Shown here: positions 25,448 to 34,202 of the stretch, piece by piece
How the letters are laid out: the number at the start of each line of letters is the position of its first letter
How positions within the stretch are numbered: the first letter of the stretch is position 1
NCBI GenBank assembly: GCA_030263665.1
Contig: SZPK01000008.1
Coordinates: forward strand, 248,001-312,000
Length of the DNA stretch: 64,000 nucleotides
Direction of reading: 5' to 3'
From: Villigracilis sp024434165
GTDB lineage: Bacteria; Chloroflexota; Anaerolineae; Anaerolineales; Villigracilaceae
The notes under the pieces: generated by a model
What the model was told of the DNA's origin: nothing
What the model saw: only the letters and a program-made list of their open reading frames with translations
Database searches by the model: none
Translations under genes and position numbers: made by a program

Positions 25448-26770
25448 TCACTCCCCCAGCAAATCCGCCAAAAAACCAAACAACCCGCCCTGTTCTTCCT
25501 CCTCCTTCTCCGGCAGGTCGCTGGCGACGATGCCGCTCTGACCGTTGATGAGGACAAGGTGTTCGCGCCCGCCGAAGGGCAGTTCGGTCATCCACACGGG
25601 GAGGAGGACGAGTTTGAAGGACTCGACCATCAGTCCCGCCGAGGAGGCGCGGACAAGGGTGATACCGTTCAACAGATGCGGCATCCGCCGTTTGATGTCC
25701 TTGAAAGCCTGACTGCGCGCGTCGAGCGAGGCATCCGCCATGGGAATGTCGTACACTTCCGCGAGCCAGCTGGCGAGGTAGCGCGGGTCGTACGGTTTGA
25801 GCGCGGAAAGCTCAAAGGTGGGAATCAACTTCATGAAAACGCCGGACAGCTTTCGGGAAGCGGGAAGCGGCAGGTCGTTCACCATTACGGGGTACTTGTC
25901 GTTGATCCGCACCACTTTGCGCTCGCGTTCGCCGGTCAACAGATTCTGTTCGTATTGCACCATCTCGCCGGTGTAATCAATTCCGCCGCCGATGTCGAAG
26001 GTCCACATGGGCAGGTACAAGCCGCGCGGCAGGTCCACCTTCTTTTCGGGCGTGATGCCGCTGCTCTCCACCCAGTGGATGAGCAGGCGTGTGGCTTGTT
26101 TCTGGTCGAAAGCGTGCGGCAGGATGGAGTCGGGCGCGAGCAGGTCTTTCGAGTTTTCGAGGTTGACCACGTGCGGCGAATCGCAATAGGCACAGTTGGC
26201 GGAGATCTGCCTGGGCGGCAAAATGAATTCCGCGCCGCAGCCGTTGCAATGAAATGCCTGCTCTTGCAGGGGCTTTCCGTGTCCCTTCATCGTCGCCATT
26301 GCAACGATGAAATCCTTTTCGGTTTCATTCGTTGCGCCCAGCCCAAGCGCGTGCTGGCGCGTGCAGTAATCGCATACCAGTGAAGAGCCATCCGGCGAGA
26401 ACGCCATGCGCCCGCCGCATTTGGGGCACATGAAGCGGTCTGCCTGTGCCTGGCGCAATCCTTCCGGCGCGGGGGGGAGTTGATCCGGGTTGATGACGTC
26501 GCCGGCTTTGAGTTTGCCATTGAGGATCGCCAGCGCACGGCGCGCGCGCGCATGATGCAGATCGTGCGCCAGGCAGTTTTCCAATGCCTTGCGTTTTTCA
26601 TCGGGGTCGTCCAGCACTTCGCCCATCCAGAACCACGCTTCGGCAAGCACATCGTGCGAACCCGCCATGTAAATCGCGCGGTCGAGGTAGCGGCGGGCGG
26701 TATCCTTGCTGCCGGACTTGGCTTCGATAATTCCCGTGCGGAGGAGTTCTTTTGAATAATCGCTGCTCAT
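25448..26770 (-). CDS. TPR and zinc-ribbon protein of unknown function
   Basis: A 440-residue cytoplasmic protein. The N-terminus (residues 1-85) has TPR-like helices (TARRYLDRAIYMA, AEAWFWMGEVL, ARRALAIL). Two zinc ribbons follow: CPKCGG with CDYC near residues 110-135, and CNGCGAEF with CAYC near residues 170-195. The C-terminal ~240 residues are mixed alpha/beta (LPRGLYLPMWTFDIGG, LLPVWMTELPFGG) and end in an acidic run, EKEEEEQGG. The layout is like zinc-ribbon proteins linked to membrane-protein or SPFH/virion-core modules, but the function is not known. A GTG four codons earlier is an alternative start. Confidence 0.7.
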   Translation of the reverse strand: MSSDYSKELLRTGIIEAKSGSKDTARRYLDRAIYMAGSHDVLAEAWFWMGEVLDDPDEKRKALENCLAHDLHHARARRALAILNGKLKAGDVINPDQLPPAPEGLRQAQADRFMCPKCGGRMAFSPDGSSLVCDYCTRQHALGLGATNETEKDFIVAMATMKGHGKPLQEQAFHCNGCGAEFILPPRQISANCAYCDSPHVVNLENSKDLLAPDSILPHAFDQKQATRLLIHWVESSGITPEKKVDLPRGLYLPMWTFDIGGGIDYTGEMVQYEQNLLTGERERKVVRINDKYPVMVNDLPLPASRKLSGVFMKLIPTFELSALKPYDPRYLASWLAEVYDIPMADASLDARSQAFKDIKRRMPHLLNGITLVRASSAGLMVESFKLVLLPVWMTELPFGGREHLVLINGQSGIVASDLPEKEEEEQGGLFGFLADLLGE

Positions 26771-26859
26771 ATCTTCAATCACGGATGAATGCCGATGAAA
26801 CGGGTTTGCTCATCGAATCATCCTGTTTACCTCGTACCCGAATGGGTATCTCCGGTGAA

Positions 26860-27741
26860 TTAATTCCTCACGATTGCATCCGTCATCTTTGCCACGCGCG
26901 CCATCTCCTTCACATCGTGCACGCGGATGATGTCCGCGCCGCGCGCGATGCCCACCGCCACCGTCGCCGCCGTGCCTTCCACGCGCTGGTCAGGCGGCAG
27001 GTCCAACGTAAAACCGATGAACGATTTTCGGGATGTTCCCAGCAGGACGGGATACCCCAGCGAGCGAATCTCGTCGAGACGGTTGACCAGCTCAAGATTG
27101 TGTTCGCGCGTCTTTCCAAAGCCGATGCCTGGATCCAGGATAATGAGTTTTTCCTCCACCCCGGCTTTGACCGCGATCTCCACGCTGGCGAGCAATTCGC
27201 GTTTCACGTCTTCGATCAGGTTTTGATATTCCGCGCCGATGTATGAACTGCCCAGCCGTTCGCGCACTTCCACGCTGGCGGGATTGCTGCGGTTGTGCAT
27301 CAGGATGACCGGCGTCTTGTATTTCGCCGCCAGCGGCGCAATCTCCGGGTCCGCGCGGAAGCCCCACACATCGTTGAGGATGTCCGCCCCGGCGCGAATC
27401 GCAGCATCGGCAACTTTGGCTTTGTAGGTATCAATGGAAATCACCGCCTGGGGGAAGTTTCCACGCAGCGCTTCGATGACAGGAACGACGCGCTCCATCT
27501 CCTCCTCGGCATGGACGGGCGCGGAGCCGGGCCGCGTGGATTCGCCGCCCACATCCAGAATATCCGCGCCGTTTGCGAGAAATTCGCGCGCCTGGTTCAC
27601 CGCCTGTTGAACGACATCCCCTTTGGCAATGATGCCGTCCCCTGAAAACGAATCGGGAGTCACATTCAGGATTCCCATCACATAGGTGCGGGAACCCCAT
27701 TCGAATGTAAAACTCCCGATTTGAAGAGAACCGCTCTTCAT
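26860..27741 (-). CDS. folP: Dihydropteroate synthase
   Basis: Joins 6-hydroxymethyl-dihydropterin diphosphate to p-aminobenzoate in folate synthesis; the sulfonamide target. The 293-residue TIM barrel shows MGILNVTPDSFSGDG near residue 22, DVGGESTRPGS near residue 62, DILNDVWGF near residue 118, ILMHNR, IILDPGIGFGKTREHN near residue 201 and LLGTSRKSFIG near residue 235. Length is normal. The 42-bp gap after the STAS-like gene, on the same strand, suggests one transcript. Confidence 0.94.
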   Translation of the reverse strand: MKSGSLQIGSFTFEWGSRTYVMGILNVTPDSFSGDGIIAKGDVVQQAVNQAREFLANGADILDVGGESTRPGSAPVHAEEEMERVVPVIEALRGNFPQAVISIDTYKAKVADAAIRAGADILNDVWGFRADPEIAPLAAKYKTPVILMHNRSNPASVEVRERLGSSYIGAEYQNLIEDVKRELLASVEIAVKAGVEEKLIILDPGIGFGKTREHNLELVNRLDEIRSLGYPVLLGTSRKSFIGFTLDLPPDQRVEGTAATVAVGIARGADIIRVHDVKEMARVAKMTDAIVRN

Positions 27742-27785
27742 GTTTTACTTGTCTACCTGTCTACTTGTGTACTCACCCATATTCT

Positions 27786-28208
27786 TCACGGTATCTGATC
27801 CAACGGGCGCGCCAGCCAGGCTTCGGCTTCGTTGATGTCGGTGAAGATCTTCATCGCCGAGGCGGTCTCGGTCTCCGCTAGCGCCGCCACTTTGCGGATG
27901 CCGTCCGCCACAGCTTCGCTTGCCACCACCACCGCCACACGGATGTTGCGCGCCGAAGGGTCGCTGTTGGCATCCACCGCCATGCGGATGGCTTTTTCGG
28001 GAATCTCCTTCACGGCGCGCAGGTCGTACAGGTTGCGTGTGCGGCGGTCCGCGCCCAGCAGGTGGTCGAGCGCAAACTGGTGCCAGTGCGCCAGCGTGGC
28101 GTCGGAAAGGTCGGTAAAGGTCAACGTCATGCCGCCGTCGCCGCGGCGAATGACGGAATAACCAATGCCCGGCGCAGATGTCCAATTGAGGGGTTTCGGT
28201 TCAGTCAT
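27786..28208 (-). CDS. STAS/SpoIIAA-like small protein
   Basis: A 140-residue protein of alternating strands and helices (GGMTLTFTDLSDATLAHWHQF, RNLYDLRAVKEIPEKAIRMAV, RIAVVVAS-type strand, a late AMKIFTDINEAEAWLA helix) that resembles SpoIIAA-like/STAS folds known from lipid-binding or regulatory proteins. No catalytic residues are evident. GGAG lies seven bases before the ATG, and a TATAAT at 28241-28236 on the minus strand is a likely -10. Another long frame in the same place is a shadow. Function unknown. Confidence 0.7.
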   Translation of the reverse strand: MTEPKPLNWTSAPGIGYSVIRRGDGGMTLTFTDLSDATLAHWHQFALDHLLGADRRTRNLYDLRAVKEIPEKAIRMAVDANSDPSARNIRVAVVVASEAVADGIRKVAALAETETASAMKIFTDINEAEAWLARPLDQIP

Positions 28209-28261
28209 GGAAGGTCTCCTGTTTGGTATGGGCGATTATAACGCAGGCAGAAAAATGAAAA

Positions 28262-28290
28262 TTCAAAATTCGACAGTCACATGCTATAAT
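28262..28290 (+). promoter_or_regulatory. tRNA-Val promoter
   Basis: TTCAAA (28262-28267), 17-bp spacer, TATAAT (28285-28290), 11 bp before the mature tRNA 5' end. Confidence 0.65.
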
Positions 28291-28301
28291 GCAAACTCCC
28301 C

Positions 28302-28378
28302 GGGCGCTTAGCTCAGTTGGTTAGAGCGTCTCGCTTACACCGAGAAGGTCGGGGGTTCGAGTCCCTCAGCGCCCACCA
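28302..28378 (+). tRNA. tRNA-Val (anticodon UAC)
   Basis: Full cloverleaf: acceptor GGGCGCT/AGCGCCC, D-arm GCTCAGTTGGTTAGAGC, anticodon stem TCTCG/CGAGA with loop CTTACAC, T-arm GGGGGTTCGAGTCCCT, discriminator A and encoded CCA. A terminator follows after 3 bp. Confidence 0.97.
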
Positions 28379-28681
28379 CAGCCTTGCTTCGTGCAAGGTT
28401 TTTCTTTTCCACTGCAAACCCCATCGAGAGGCGCGAGGCTGGGGGTTCGAGCGCTTCGCAGTCAGCGCCCACCACAGCCTTGCTTCGTGCAAGGTTTTTC
28501 TTTTCCACTGCAAACCTCATCGAGAGGCGCGAGGTTGGGGGTTCGAGCGCTTCGCAGTCAGCGCCCACCACAGCCTTGCTTCGTGCAAGGTTTTTCTTTT
28601 CCACTGCAAACCCCATCACTGCAAACCCCATCGAGAGGCGCGAGGTTGGGGGTTCGAGCGCTTCGCAGTCAGCGCCCACCA
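28368..28681 (+). repeat. Tandem array of tRNA-Val 3' end plus terminator
   Basis: The unit is the tRNA 3' acceptor with CCA (AGCGCCCACCA), the terminator hairpin, a linker with CCCCATCGAGAGG (CCTC in unit 2), then a T-arm-like GGGGGTTCGAG. Acceptor ends recur at 28368 (true tRNA), 28464, 28560 and 28671, so periods are 96, 96 and 111 bp; the last unit holds a 15-bp internal duplication. The final copy has lost its terminator. The region 28379-28753 has no gene. Confidence 0.93.
28382..28408 (+). terminator. Intrinsic terminator of tRNA-Val
   Basis: CCTTGC, loop TTCGT, GCAAGG, then TTTTTCTTTT. Repeated in the following array. Confidence 0.9.
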
Positions 28682-28753
28682 CAGCCTTACCTCTCCATAG
28701 CCCCTGTCCGCCACCTGCTGATCACTCTCTTTCCCTCTGCTATAATCCTCTCC

Positions 28754-29707
28754 ATGATTCTCGTCACCGGCGCAACCGGATTCATCGGACGCGCCCTCGT
28801 GCGTCAGTTATCCAATATCGGATACCCCCTGCGCGCGCTCATCCGCCCTTCGCCGCGCACACCGCGGCTGCCCAAGGGCGTACCCGTCGAAGTCGCTGTG
28901 GTCTCGCTCTCCGATACGCGCGGCTTGCGCGCCGCCATGCGCGACGTGGAGACGGTCTTCCATCTCGCCAGCGCGGAGAATCAAGGCGCGCGCGGCGACC
29001 TGCTTGCCACCGACATTCAAGGCACGCAAAACCTGGTCGAAGCCGCCGCCGATGCCGGCGTGGACCGCTTCATTTACCTCAGTCACCTTGGCGCGGCGCG
29101 CGCTTCGGGTTATCCCGCCTTCAAAGCCAAAGGCATCGCCGAGGAACACATCCGCAATGGCGGGGTTCCATACACCATCATCCGCACCTCGCTGGTCTAT
29201 GGAGTCGAAGACCATTTCACCAACAACATCGCCCGGCTGATTCGCTCCTCGGTCGGGGTCTTCCCCGTCCCGTCGGGCGGACGCGTCGTCGTCCAACCCG
29301 TGTGGGTCGAAGACCTGGTCACCTGCATGTTGTGGGCGATGCAAAACGAAAACACGCTCGATCAGGTCTATGAAGTGGGCGGCAACGAATTCTTCACCCT
29401 TCAGCAGATCATCGAGATCATCATGGATGTCACCCGCGCGCGGCGCCTGCTCGTTCCGCTTTCGCCCATCACCCTGCGCGCCATTACCGTTTTCCTCGAA
29501 GGCATCCTGCCGAACTTCCCGCTGTCTTCGCTCTTTCTCGATTACTTCGCCGTTAACCGCACCACTGCCGTGGATTCAATGCCTCGTTACTTCGGGTTGA
29601 TGCCCGCGCGATTCTCCTACCGGCTCGATTACCTCGTGCGCAAACCCTGGTACAGCCGTCTGTGGACTTCGATCACCGAACGCGCGGCATCCCTGCGGAC
29701 AAGATAA
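28754..29707 (+). CDS. NAD(P)-binding SDR epimerase, NDUFA9-like
   Basis: A 317-residue extended SDR-type protein. The Rossmann motif VTGATGFIGRALVRQL starts at residue 4; FHLAS and FIYLSHLGA are the next strands; the region around AFKAKGIAEEHI replaces the classical YxxxK, as in atypical SDRs of the complex I NDUFA9/ISP family. The C-terminal ~80 residues contain hydrophobic helices. Used in this group for quinone- or sugar-nucleotide-linked roles; the substrate is unknown. TATAAT (28741-28746) lies 7 nt before the ATG and no Shine-Dalgarno is seen, so the mRNA is predicted to be leaderless. Confidence 0.85.
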   Translation: MILVTGATGFIGRALVRQLSNIGYPLRALIRPSPRTPRLPKGVPVEVAVVSLSDTRGLRAAMRDVETVFHLASAENQGARGDLLATDIQGTQNLVEAAADAGVDRFIYLSHLGAARASGYPAFKAKGIAEEHIRNGGVPYTIIRTSLVYGVEDHFTNNIARLIRSSVGVFPVPSGGRVVVQPVWVEDLVTCMLWAMQNENTLDQVYEVGGNEFFTLQQIIEIIMDVTRARRLLVPLSPITLRAITVFLEGILPNFPLSSLFLDYFAVNRTTAVDSMPRYFGLMPARFSYRLDYLVRKPWYSRLWTSITERAASLRTR

Positions 29708-29710
29708 ACC

Positions 29711-30589
29711 ATGCCAAACTATTCCATTCGCCTGTTGGAAACCCCGGAAGATATGCACCTTGTGGAGCAGCTCCAGCGCGAGATCTGGCCCGGCTCCGAA
29801 ACGGACGTCGTCCCTCTGCACCTGCTCATCACAGCCGTGCATAACGGCGGGCTTTTGCTCGGCGCCTTCAAAGAAGAGAAGATCGTCGGCTTCGTCTTTG
29901 GTTTTCCCGGTCTCGAAGAAACGCCGGACGGCCCGCGCGCAAAGCATTGCTCGCACATGATGGGCATCCATCCCGACCACCGCGACGGCGGCATCGGCTT
30001 CTCGCTCAAACGCGCCCAATGGCAGATGGTGCGCCACCAGGGGCTCGATCACATTACGTGGACGTACGATCCGCTGCTCAGCCGCAACGCGCATCTCAAC
30101 ATCGCCAAGCTCGGCGCGGTTTGCGATACCTATCGCCGCTCTGAATACGGCGAGATGCGCGACGGTCTCAACGCGGGCTTGCCCTCCGACCGTTTTCAAG
30201 TGGATTGGTGGCTCAACTCCCAGCGCGTCCAAAGAAGACTTGGCGAACGCGCCCGCCCCACCCTCAAACTGGCGCACGTCACCCAAAGCGGACTCCGTCC
30301 CTTTTACGCGCTTCGCTACTCGGACCATGACCTGCCTCAGCCGCCCGAACATGTGCCGCCCTTCGAGGACCGTCTCCTGCTTGCGGAGATTCCCAGCGAC
30401 TTCATGGACATCAAATCCAGAGACTTTGCCCTCGCGCGCGACTGGCGCTTCTTCACCCGCGAGTTGTTCGAGACGGCGTTCGCCAATCAGTTCATCGTCA
30501 CCGATTTCGTGTACGACAATATCGGGGTCAACCCGCGCAGCATGTACATCCTCACGCACGGTGAGAGCACGCTGGATCAATTCGAATGA
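29711..30589 (+). CDS. Predicted acetyltransferase, COG3375-like
   Basis: A 292-residue protein whose first ~160 residues have the GNAT fold (LVEQLQREIWPGSE, GGLLLGAFKEEKIVGFVFGFP, HSHMMGIHPDHR-type motif and the acetyl-CoA loop RDGGIGFSLKRAQ). The second half (LSSDRFQVDWWLNS-type block) is typical of the COG3375 predicted acetyltransferases, some of which accompany menaquinone genes. It starts 3 bp after the epimerase stop and is surely co-transcribed. Substrate unknown. Confidence 0.85.
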   Translation: MPNYSIRLLETPEDMHLVEQLQREIWPGSETDVVPLHLLITAVHNGGLLLGAFKEEKIVGFVFGFPGLEETPDGPRAKHCSHMMGIHPDHRDGGIGFSLKRAQWQMVRHQGLDHITWTYDPLLSRNAHLNIAKLGAVCDTYRRSEYGEMRDGLNAGLPSDRFQVDWWLNSQRVQRRLGERARPTLKLAHVTQSGLRPFYALRYSDHDLPQPPEHVPPFEDRLLLAEIPSDFMDIKSRDFALARDWRFFTRELFETAFANQFIVTDFVYDNIGVNPRSMYILTHGESTLDQFE

Positions 30590-30980
30590 TGGGCATGAAC
30601 TCAGGCGGCTCGCCGCCGTAACAACGGGAGCAAGTGCCGCCACGCGACGCCCTCTGACTTCATATAAACTCAAATTGCCCCTTGCGCCGTCCCCGGCGGC
30701 GGCGTGAGCGTTGTCATGTACGGTAGAGAAACTGACAATAAAAACGGCTGGATTTCGCTATACTCTGGCGGCATTCCCTACGCGCGAGATGAATCTTGGG
30801 CAGTGGCTTTGAGTAAATGATGTGGCAGCGAGATACTATCTCGCTCAACGGTCACCGTCATTTATTTCGACCCAACACCGAATCTTGCAATACGGATTGA
30901 TTAAACGCATGAGACGCCCTTACGGGCGTCCCAGCGGTTGGATGGGGAAGAGGATCGAGAAACCTTGTCTGCGGCAAGGA
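30590..30980. other. Intergenic region without a convincing gene
   Basis: About 390 bp. Contains GC-rich scraps near 30690 similar to those near 40905, and a perfect hairpin GACGCCC-TTAC-GGGCGTC at 30913-30930, which lies downstream of the converging genes and may end transcription. Nothing else is supported. Confidence 0.5.
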
Positions 30981-31724
30981 TTATCTCCGAACGGAGGAAT
31001 TGTCGTTCTTGCTCATGGCTGCCATGCCCACTGGGTGATAGGTCGGTTCGGGGCGGTTGACAGGGTAATTCACTGGGACAGGACGCGGTTTGGGAACCGG
31101 GCGCGGATAGTTCACGGGTGGATTCACTTCCTGGCGGGGAGCAGGCTGCGAGGTCCGGGGTTGAGGCGCAGGGTAAACCGGTTCGTTGCGATAAGTCGTC
31201 TGCCGGTTGTACACATCTGCAAGGGTGAAGAGGCGTTCGCCAGCCACGGAGAATGTTCCAATCAACAGCACGCGAATCAGCCAGACCATCGAAGCGACAA
31301 AGATCGGCACGATTTTGGTCATTGCCGCCTGACCGAGCAATATGCCGCCCTGGGCGTTGTGGGTTTGGATGGCGATCGAAACGCCCCACCAGGTGAGAAT
31401 GGCGTTGAACCCGGCGGCGAGCAGCCACGCACCAAAGAGATAGTAGACCTCGACCGGTTCGTCGCGCCCCTGCTCGGGAGTGAAGAGGCGGGCGATGCCG
31501 GCAAAGTCAATGGTGCAGAAGGCAAAGGCGAGGATGGACGACCAGTAGACCCCGCCAAACTTAAGATCGCCGAGCACGTCGCGCAACGCGAAGGACGTGG
31601 TGCCGTAATTGAAGACCTCAAAAGCGAGCAGGGCGCAGAGAAGAATGCCGCCGAAGATCGCGCCGCGCTTGAGCGAGACGTTCTTGAGGAACGGTATCAG
31701 TTGGATGCGGAAGGAACGGTTCAT
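30981..31724 (-). CDS. Multi-pass membrane protein with Pro-rich tail
   Basis: A 247-residue protein with about four transmembrane helices (near residues 20-38, 60-76, 92-115 and 135-155), followed by a ~75-residue cytoplasmic or external tail rich in Pro, Tyr, Arg and Asn (APQPRTSQPAPRQEVNPP, VPKPRPVPVNYP). No family recognised. The start is MNRSFRIQLIPFLKN with AGGAGT upstream. A single gene; yugP-like and protease genes follow it on the same strand upstream, separated by a terminator. Confidence 0.7.
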   Translation of the reverse strand: MNRSFRIQLIPFLKNVSLKRGAIFGGILLCALLAFEVFNYGTTSFALRDVLGDLKFGGVYWSSILAFAFCTIDFAGIARLFTPEQGRDEPVEVYYLFGAWLLAAGFNAILTWWGVSIAIQTHNAQGGILLGQAAMTKIVPIFVASMVWLIRVLLIGTFSVAGERLFTLADVYNRQTTYRNEPVYPAPQPRTSQPAPRQEVNPPVNYPRPVPKPRPVPVNYPVNRPEPTYHPVGMAAMSKNDNSSVRR

Positions 31725-31845
31725 GGGAATACTCCTTTATGGAACCAAAAGGGGGACAGGGAACTCTTCTTAAATATAGAACTTTTGTTCTAATTTGTCA
31801 AGTTAAATTAATTGCAGAAAAGTTGTCGAATTCCCCCGCTAAAGC

Positions 31846-31878
31846 AGACCTCCGAAACCTTGCAGGTTTCGGAGGTCT
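31846..31878. terminator. Strong stem-loop terminator
   Basis: AGACCTCCGAAACCT, loop TGC, then the exact complement. It lies 13 bp after the metallopeptidase stop (minus strand). Confidence 0.8.
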
Positions 31879-31890
31879 TGTTGCTCATAT

Positions 31891-32583
31891 TCAATCGCGG
31901 CTTCTGCCGCTGATGAGCGAAACGTAATACAGCAATTGCAGGATGGCGGTGACGAGACCCGCCACATAGGTCAATGCGGCGGCGTTGAGCACGGCATTGA
32001 CTCCGCGCTGCTCCTCTTCGGTCTGGATGATGCCGCTTTCAGCGAGCAGGCGTTTGGCGCGGGCAGAGGCGTCGAATTCCACCGGCAGAGTGGCAAGCGC
32101 AAAGACCGCGCCGCCGGAGAAGACCAGCACGCCCAGCCAGGCAACTTGCATCCATTGCAGGAACAAGCCGATCATGATGAGAATCCAGCCGAGGTTCGAG
32201 CCGATGTTGACCAGCGGCACGAGCGCGGCGCGGAAGCGCAGGGGGAAGTATTCCTCGGCGTCCTGCTGGGCGTGACCCAGTTCGTGCGCGGCAATCGCCA
32301 GCGAAGCGACCGAAGCGCCGTTCGCCACGCCGGGCGAGAGGAAGAGCGTTTTGTTGCGCGGGTCGTAGTGGTCGGTCAGTTCGCCGGGTGTGCCTTGAAT
32401 TTGCACGCCGTACAACCCGCTGGTGGAGATCAACCGCCGCGCGGCATCGTAACCGGTCATGCGGCTGCGCGCCGGCATGCGGCTCCATTTGCCGTATGCC
32501 GCCTTCACATACCACGATGTAATCGCCATGAGGATGAAGGCGGGAATCATGTAAACCAGGTACATGGGGTCAAAGAAAAGCAT
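31891..32583 (-). CDS. Membrane zinc metallopeptidase, YugP family
   Basis: A 230-residue membrane protein: an N-terminal helix (residues 6-26), the zinc motif AIAAHELGHAQQ near residue 97, two central helices (about 122-165) and a C-terminal helix. The third zinc ligand is probably in the EFDASARAKRLL block. This matches the YugP/DUF neutral zinc metallopeptidase family in length and layout. Role unknown, presumably membrane-protein quality control. AAGGAGGACG precedes the ATG. It follows the S41 protease gene by 15 bp, so the two likely form an operon of membrane-associated proteases. Confidence 0.9.
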   Translation of the reverse strand: MLFFDPMYLVYMIPAFILMAITSWYVKAAYGKWSRMPARSRMTGYDAARRLISTSGLYGVQIQGTPGELTDHYDPRNKTLFLSPGVANGASVASLAIAAHELGHAQQDAEEYFPLRFRAALVPLVNIGSNLGWILIMIGLFLQWMQVAWLGVLVFSGGAVFALATLPVEFDASARAKRLLAESGIIQTEEEQRGVNAVLNAAALTYVAGLVTAILQLLYYVSLISGRSRD

Positions 32584-32598
32584 TTCGTCCTCCTTTCC

Positions 32599-33858
32599 TT
32601 ACTGTCCGATCATTTCCAAAAGGATTTTCACTGCTTCGTCCAATTGCGGGTCTCTGCCTGCCTGGCGGTCTTCGGGGGTCAGTTCCACCGGGTAATCGGG
32701 GGTAAGCCCGATGTCGTGAATGGTCTTCTCGTTGGGCGTAAGCCACTTGGCGATGGTCACGCGCACCGCGCCGTTGTCGCCGCTGAGCGGAATCCAGTTT
32801 TGGACGGAGCCTTTGCCGTAGGAGACCGTGCCAACCAGTTTTGCGCGTCCCAGGTCTTGAAGCGCGCCCGCCACAATCTCGGACGCGGAAGCGGAGCCTT
32901 CGTTAATCAGCACCAGCATCGGGAGGGCCGGGTCGGTCGCCACGCCGCCGGGGATGACTTCGTAGGTGGTGCGGTCGCCGCTGCCATACTGCTCGTACAA
33001 CACCACACCTTCGTCCACAAACTGGGAGGTTACTTCCACTGCGGTTTGCAGGTAGCCGCCGCCGTTGTTGCGCAGGTCGAGAATGATGCCCTTCGGGTTC
33101 TGCGCCATCAACTCGGTCAGCGCGGCTTTCAGTTCAGGCATGGTGCGCGAGCCGAACGTGGTGACCTGGATGTAGGCGATGCCGCCATCGAGCATCTCTC
33201 CGGTGGCGGAGGCGATGGTGATCCTGGCGCGCACGATTTCGAACTCGAGCAGCTCCTCTTCATTCTCGCGCAAAACCGTCAGGCGGACGGTGGTGCCCGC
33301 CGGTCCCAGCACTTTGAGGCGGACGAGTTCGGCGTCAACGCCGGTCATATCTTCGCCGTCAATGGCAACAATCTGATCGCCGGGCAGGAGTCCGGCTTTC
33401 TCCGCGGGCGAGCCGGGGATGGGGCTGGTAATGGTCAGGTATTCCGTCGTCGTATCCACATACGCGCCAATGCCTTCGTATTCGCCTTCCAGGCTGGCAT
33501 TGGCTTGCTTGTAATCTTCGGGGTCCATGTACGAGGAGTGCTGGTCGCCGAGGGCTTCCATCATGCCGCGGATCGCGCCGCGCATGAGCGCCAGATCGTC
33601 CACGGGTTGGTCCACATAATTCTCGTGGACGATGTTCCACGCCTCCCAAAACGGCGCGAAGAGAGCCTGCATTTCCTCGGGGGTCGCCGCCTGTTGTTCG
33701 GGCGCAGCGGTGACCGGCACAGGCGGGGCGGGATCTTCGAACCCAAGCACACTGCCAAACGACAGGGTGTGTCCTGTCACAAAACCGCCGGCAAAGGAGC
33801 CGAGCGCCACAACCACAACCACCAGGACCAGCAGGATGGTCTTTAAAGTCTTATCCAC
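32599..33858 (-). CDS. S41 family C-terminal processing protease
   Basis: A 419-residue exported or membrane-anchored protease: N-terminal helix (residues 7-29), a helical cap (FWEAWNIVHENYVD), a PDZ domain (about residues 110-200; EGIGAYVD, SPAEKAGLLPGDQIVAIDG), then the S41 core with GGIAYIQVTTFG, ILDLRNNGGGYL, the catalytic Ser in NEGSASASEIVAG and the catalytic Lys in SYGKGSVQ. Tail-specific cleavage of secreted proteins is expected. The gene precedes the YugP-like gene in the same direction with a 15-bp gap. Confidence 0.93.
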   Translation of the reverse strand: MDKTLKTILLVLVVVVVALGSFAGGFVTGHTLSFGSVLGFEDPAPPVPVTAAPEQQAATPEEMQALFAPFWEAWNIVHENYVDQPVDDLALMRGAIRGMMEALGDQHSSYMDPEDYKQANASLEGEYEGIGAYVDTTTEYLTITSPIPGSPAEKAGLLPGDQIVAIDGEDMTGVDAELVRLKVLGPAGTTVRLTVLRENEEELLEFEIVRARITIASATGEMLDGGIAYIQVTTFGSRTMPELKAALTELMAQNPKGIILDLRNNGGGYLQTAVEVTSQFVDEGVVLYEQYGSGDRTTYEVIPGGVATDPALPMLVLINEGSASASEIVAGALQDLGRAKLVGTVSYGKGSVQNWIPLSGDNGAVRVTIAKWLTPNEKTIHDIGLTPDYPVELTPEDRQAGRDPQLDEAVKILLEMIGQ

Positions 33859-33957
33859 GGATAGCCTCCAATTCTGGCTTTAAGTACGCAAAAAGATACC
33901 ATTCGGTTATTAAAGGTTGCTGAATTAATCGTACGATTTCCGTAAGAATCGTTTCGT

Positions 33958-34200
33958 TTATTCGGAGTCCTCACTCGAATTATTCTTACCCCCGGTCAAC
34001 TCCTCCATTGTACGGCGCAGTTCGTCCATGGGGTCTTCCTTTTTCCTTTGAGGCGCGTTCATGGATTTGATCATCGTCTCCAGGAAGCCCTTGCCGCCGG
34101 GGCGGGCTGCGCCGCGTACGACGGCGTACATGACAAGGTTCGAGCCGAGGACCAACAGGATGAAGATGAGCGCGCCGATGAGGATTTTGTTCTCTTCCAT
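33958..34200 (-). CDS. Small single-pass membrane protein
   Basis: An 80-residue protein: one transmembrane helix (ILIGALIFILLVLGSNLVMY, residues 7-26), then a charged tail with RKKEDPMDELRRTMEEL helix and an acidic end. The ATG at 34200 lies 2 bp after the HAD stop and has GCGG upstream, so it is coupled to that gene. A longer in-frame start inside the HAD gene is less likely. Function unknown. Confidence 0.7.
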   Translation of the reverse strand: MEENKILIGALIFILLVLGSNLVMYAVVRGAARPGGKGFLETMIKSMNAPQRKKEDPMDELRRTMEELTGGKNNSSEDSE

Positions 34201-34202
34201 TT

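Noticed and set aside
27745..28185. Alternative 146-codon frame over the STAS-like gene
   Set aside because: Shadow frame without a start signal. The 140-codon frame has a good ribosome binding site and fold-like pattern.
28317..28700. Repetitive open frames through the tRNA-Val array on both strands
   Set aside because: They merely translate the tandem repeat. No start signals or non-repetitive sequence.
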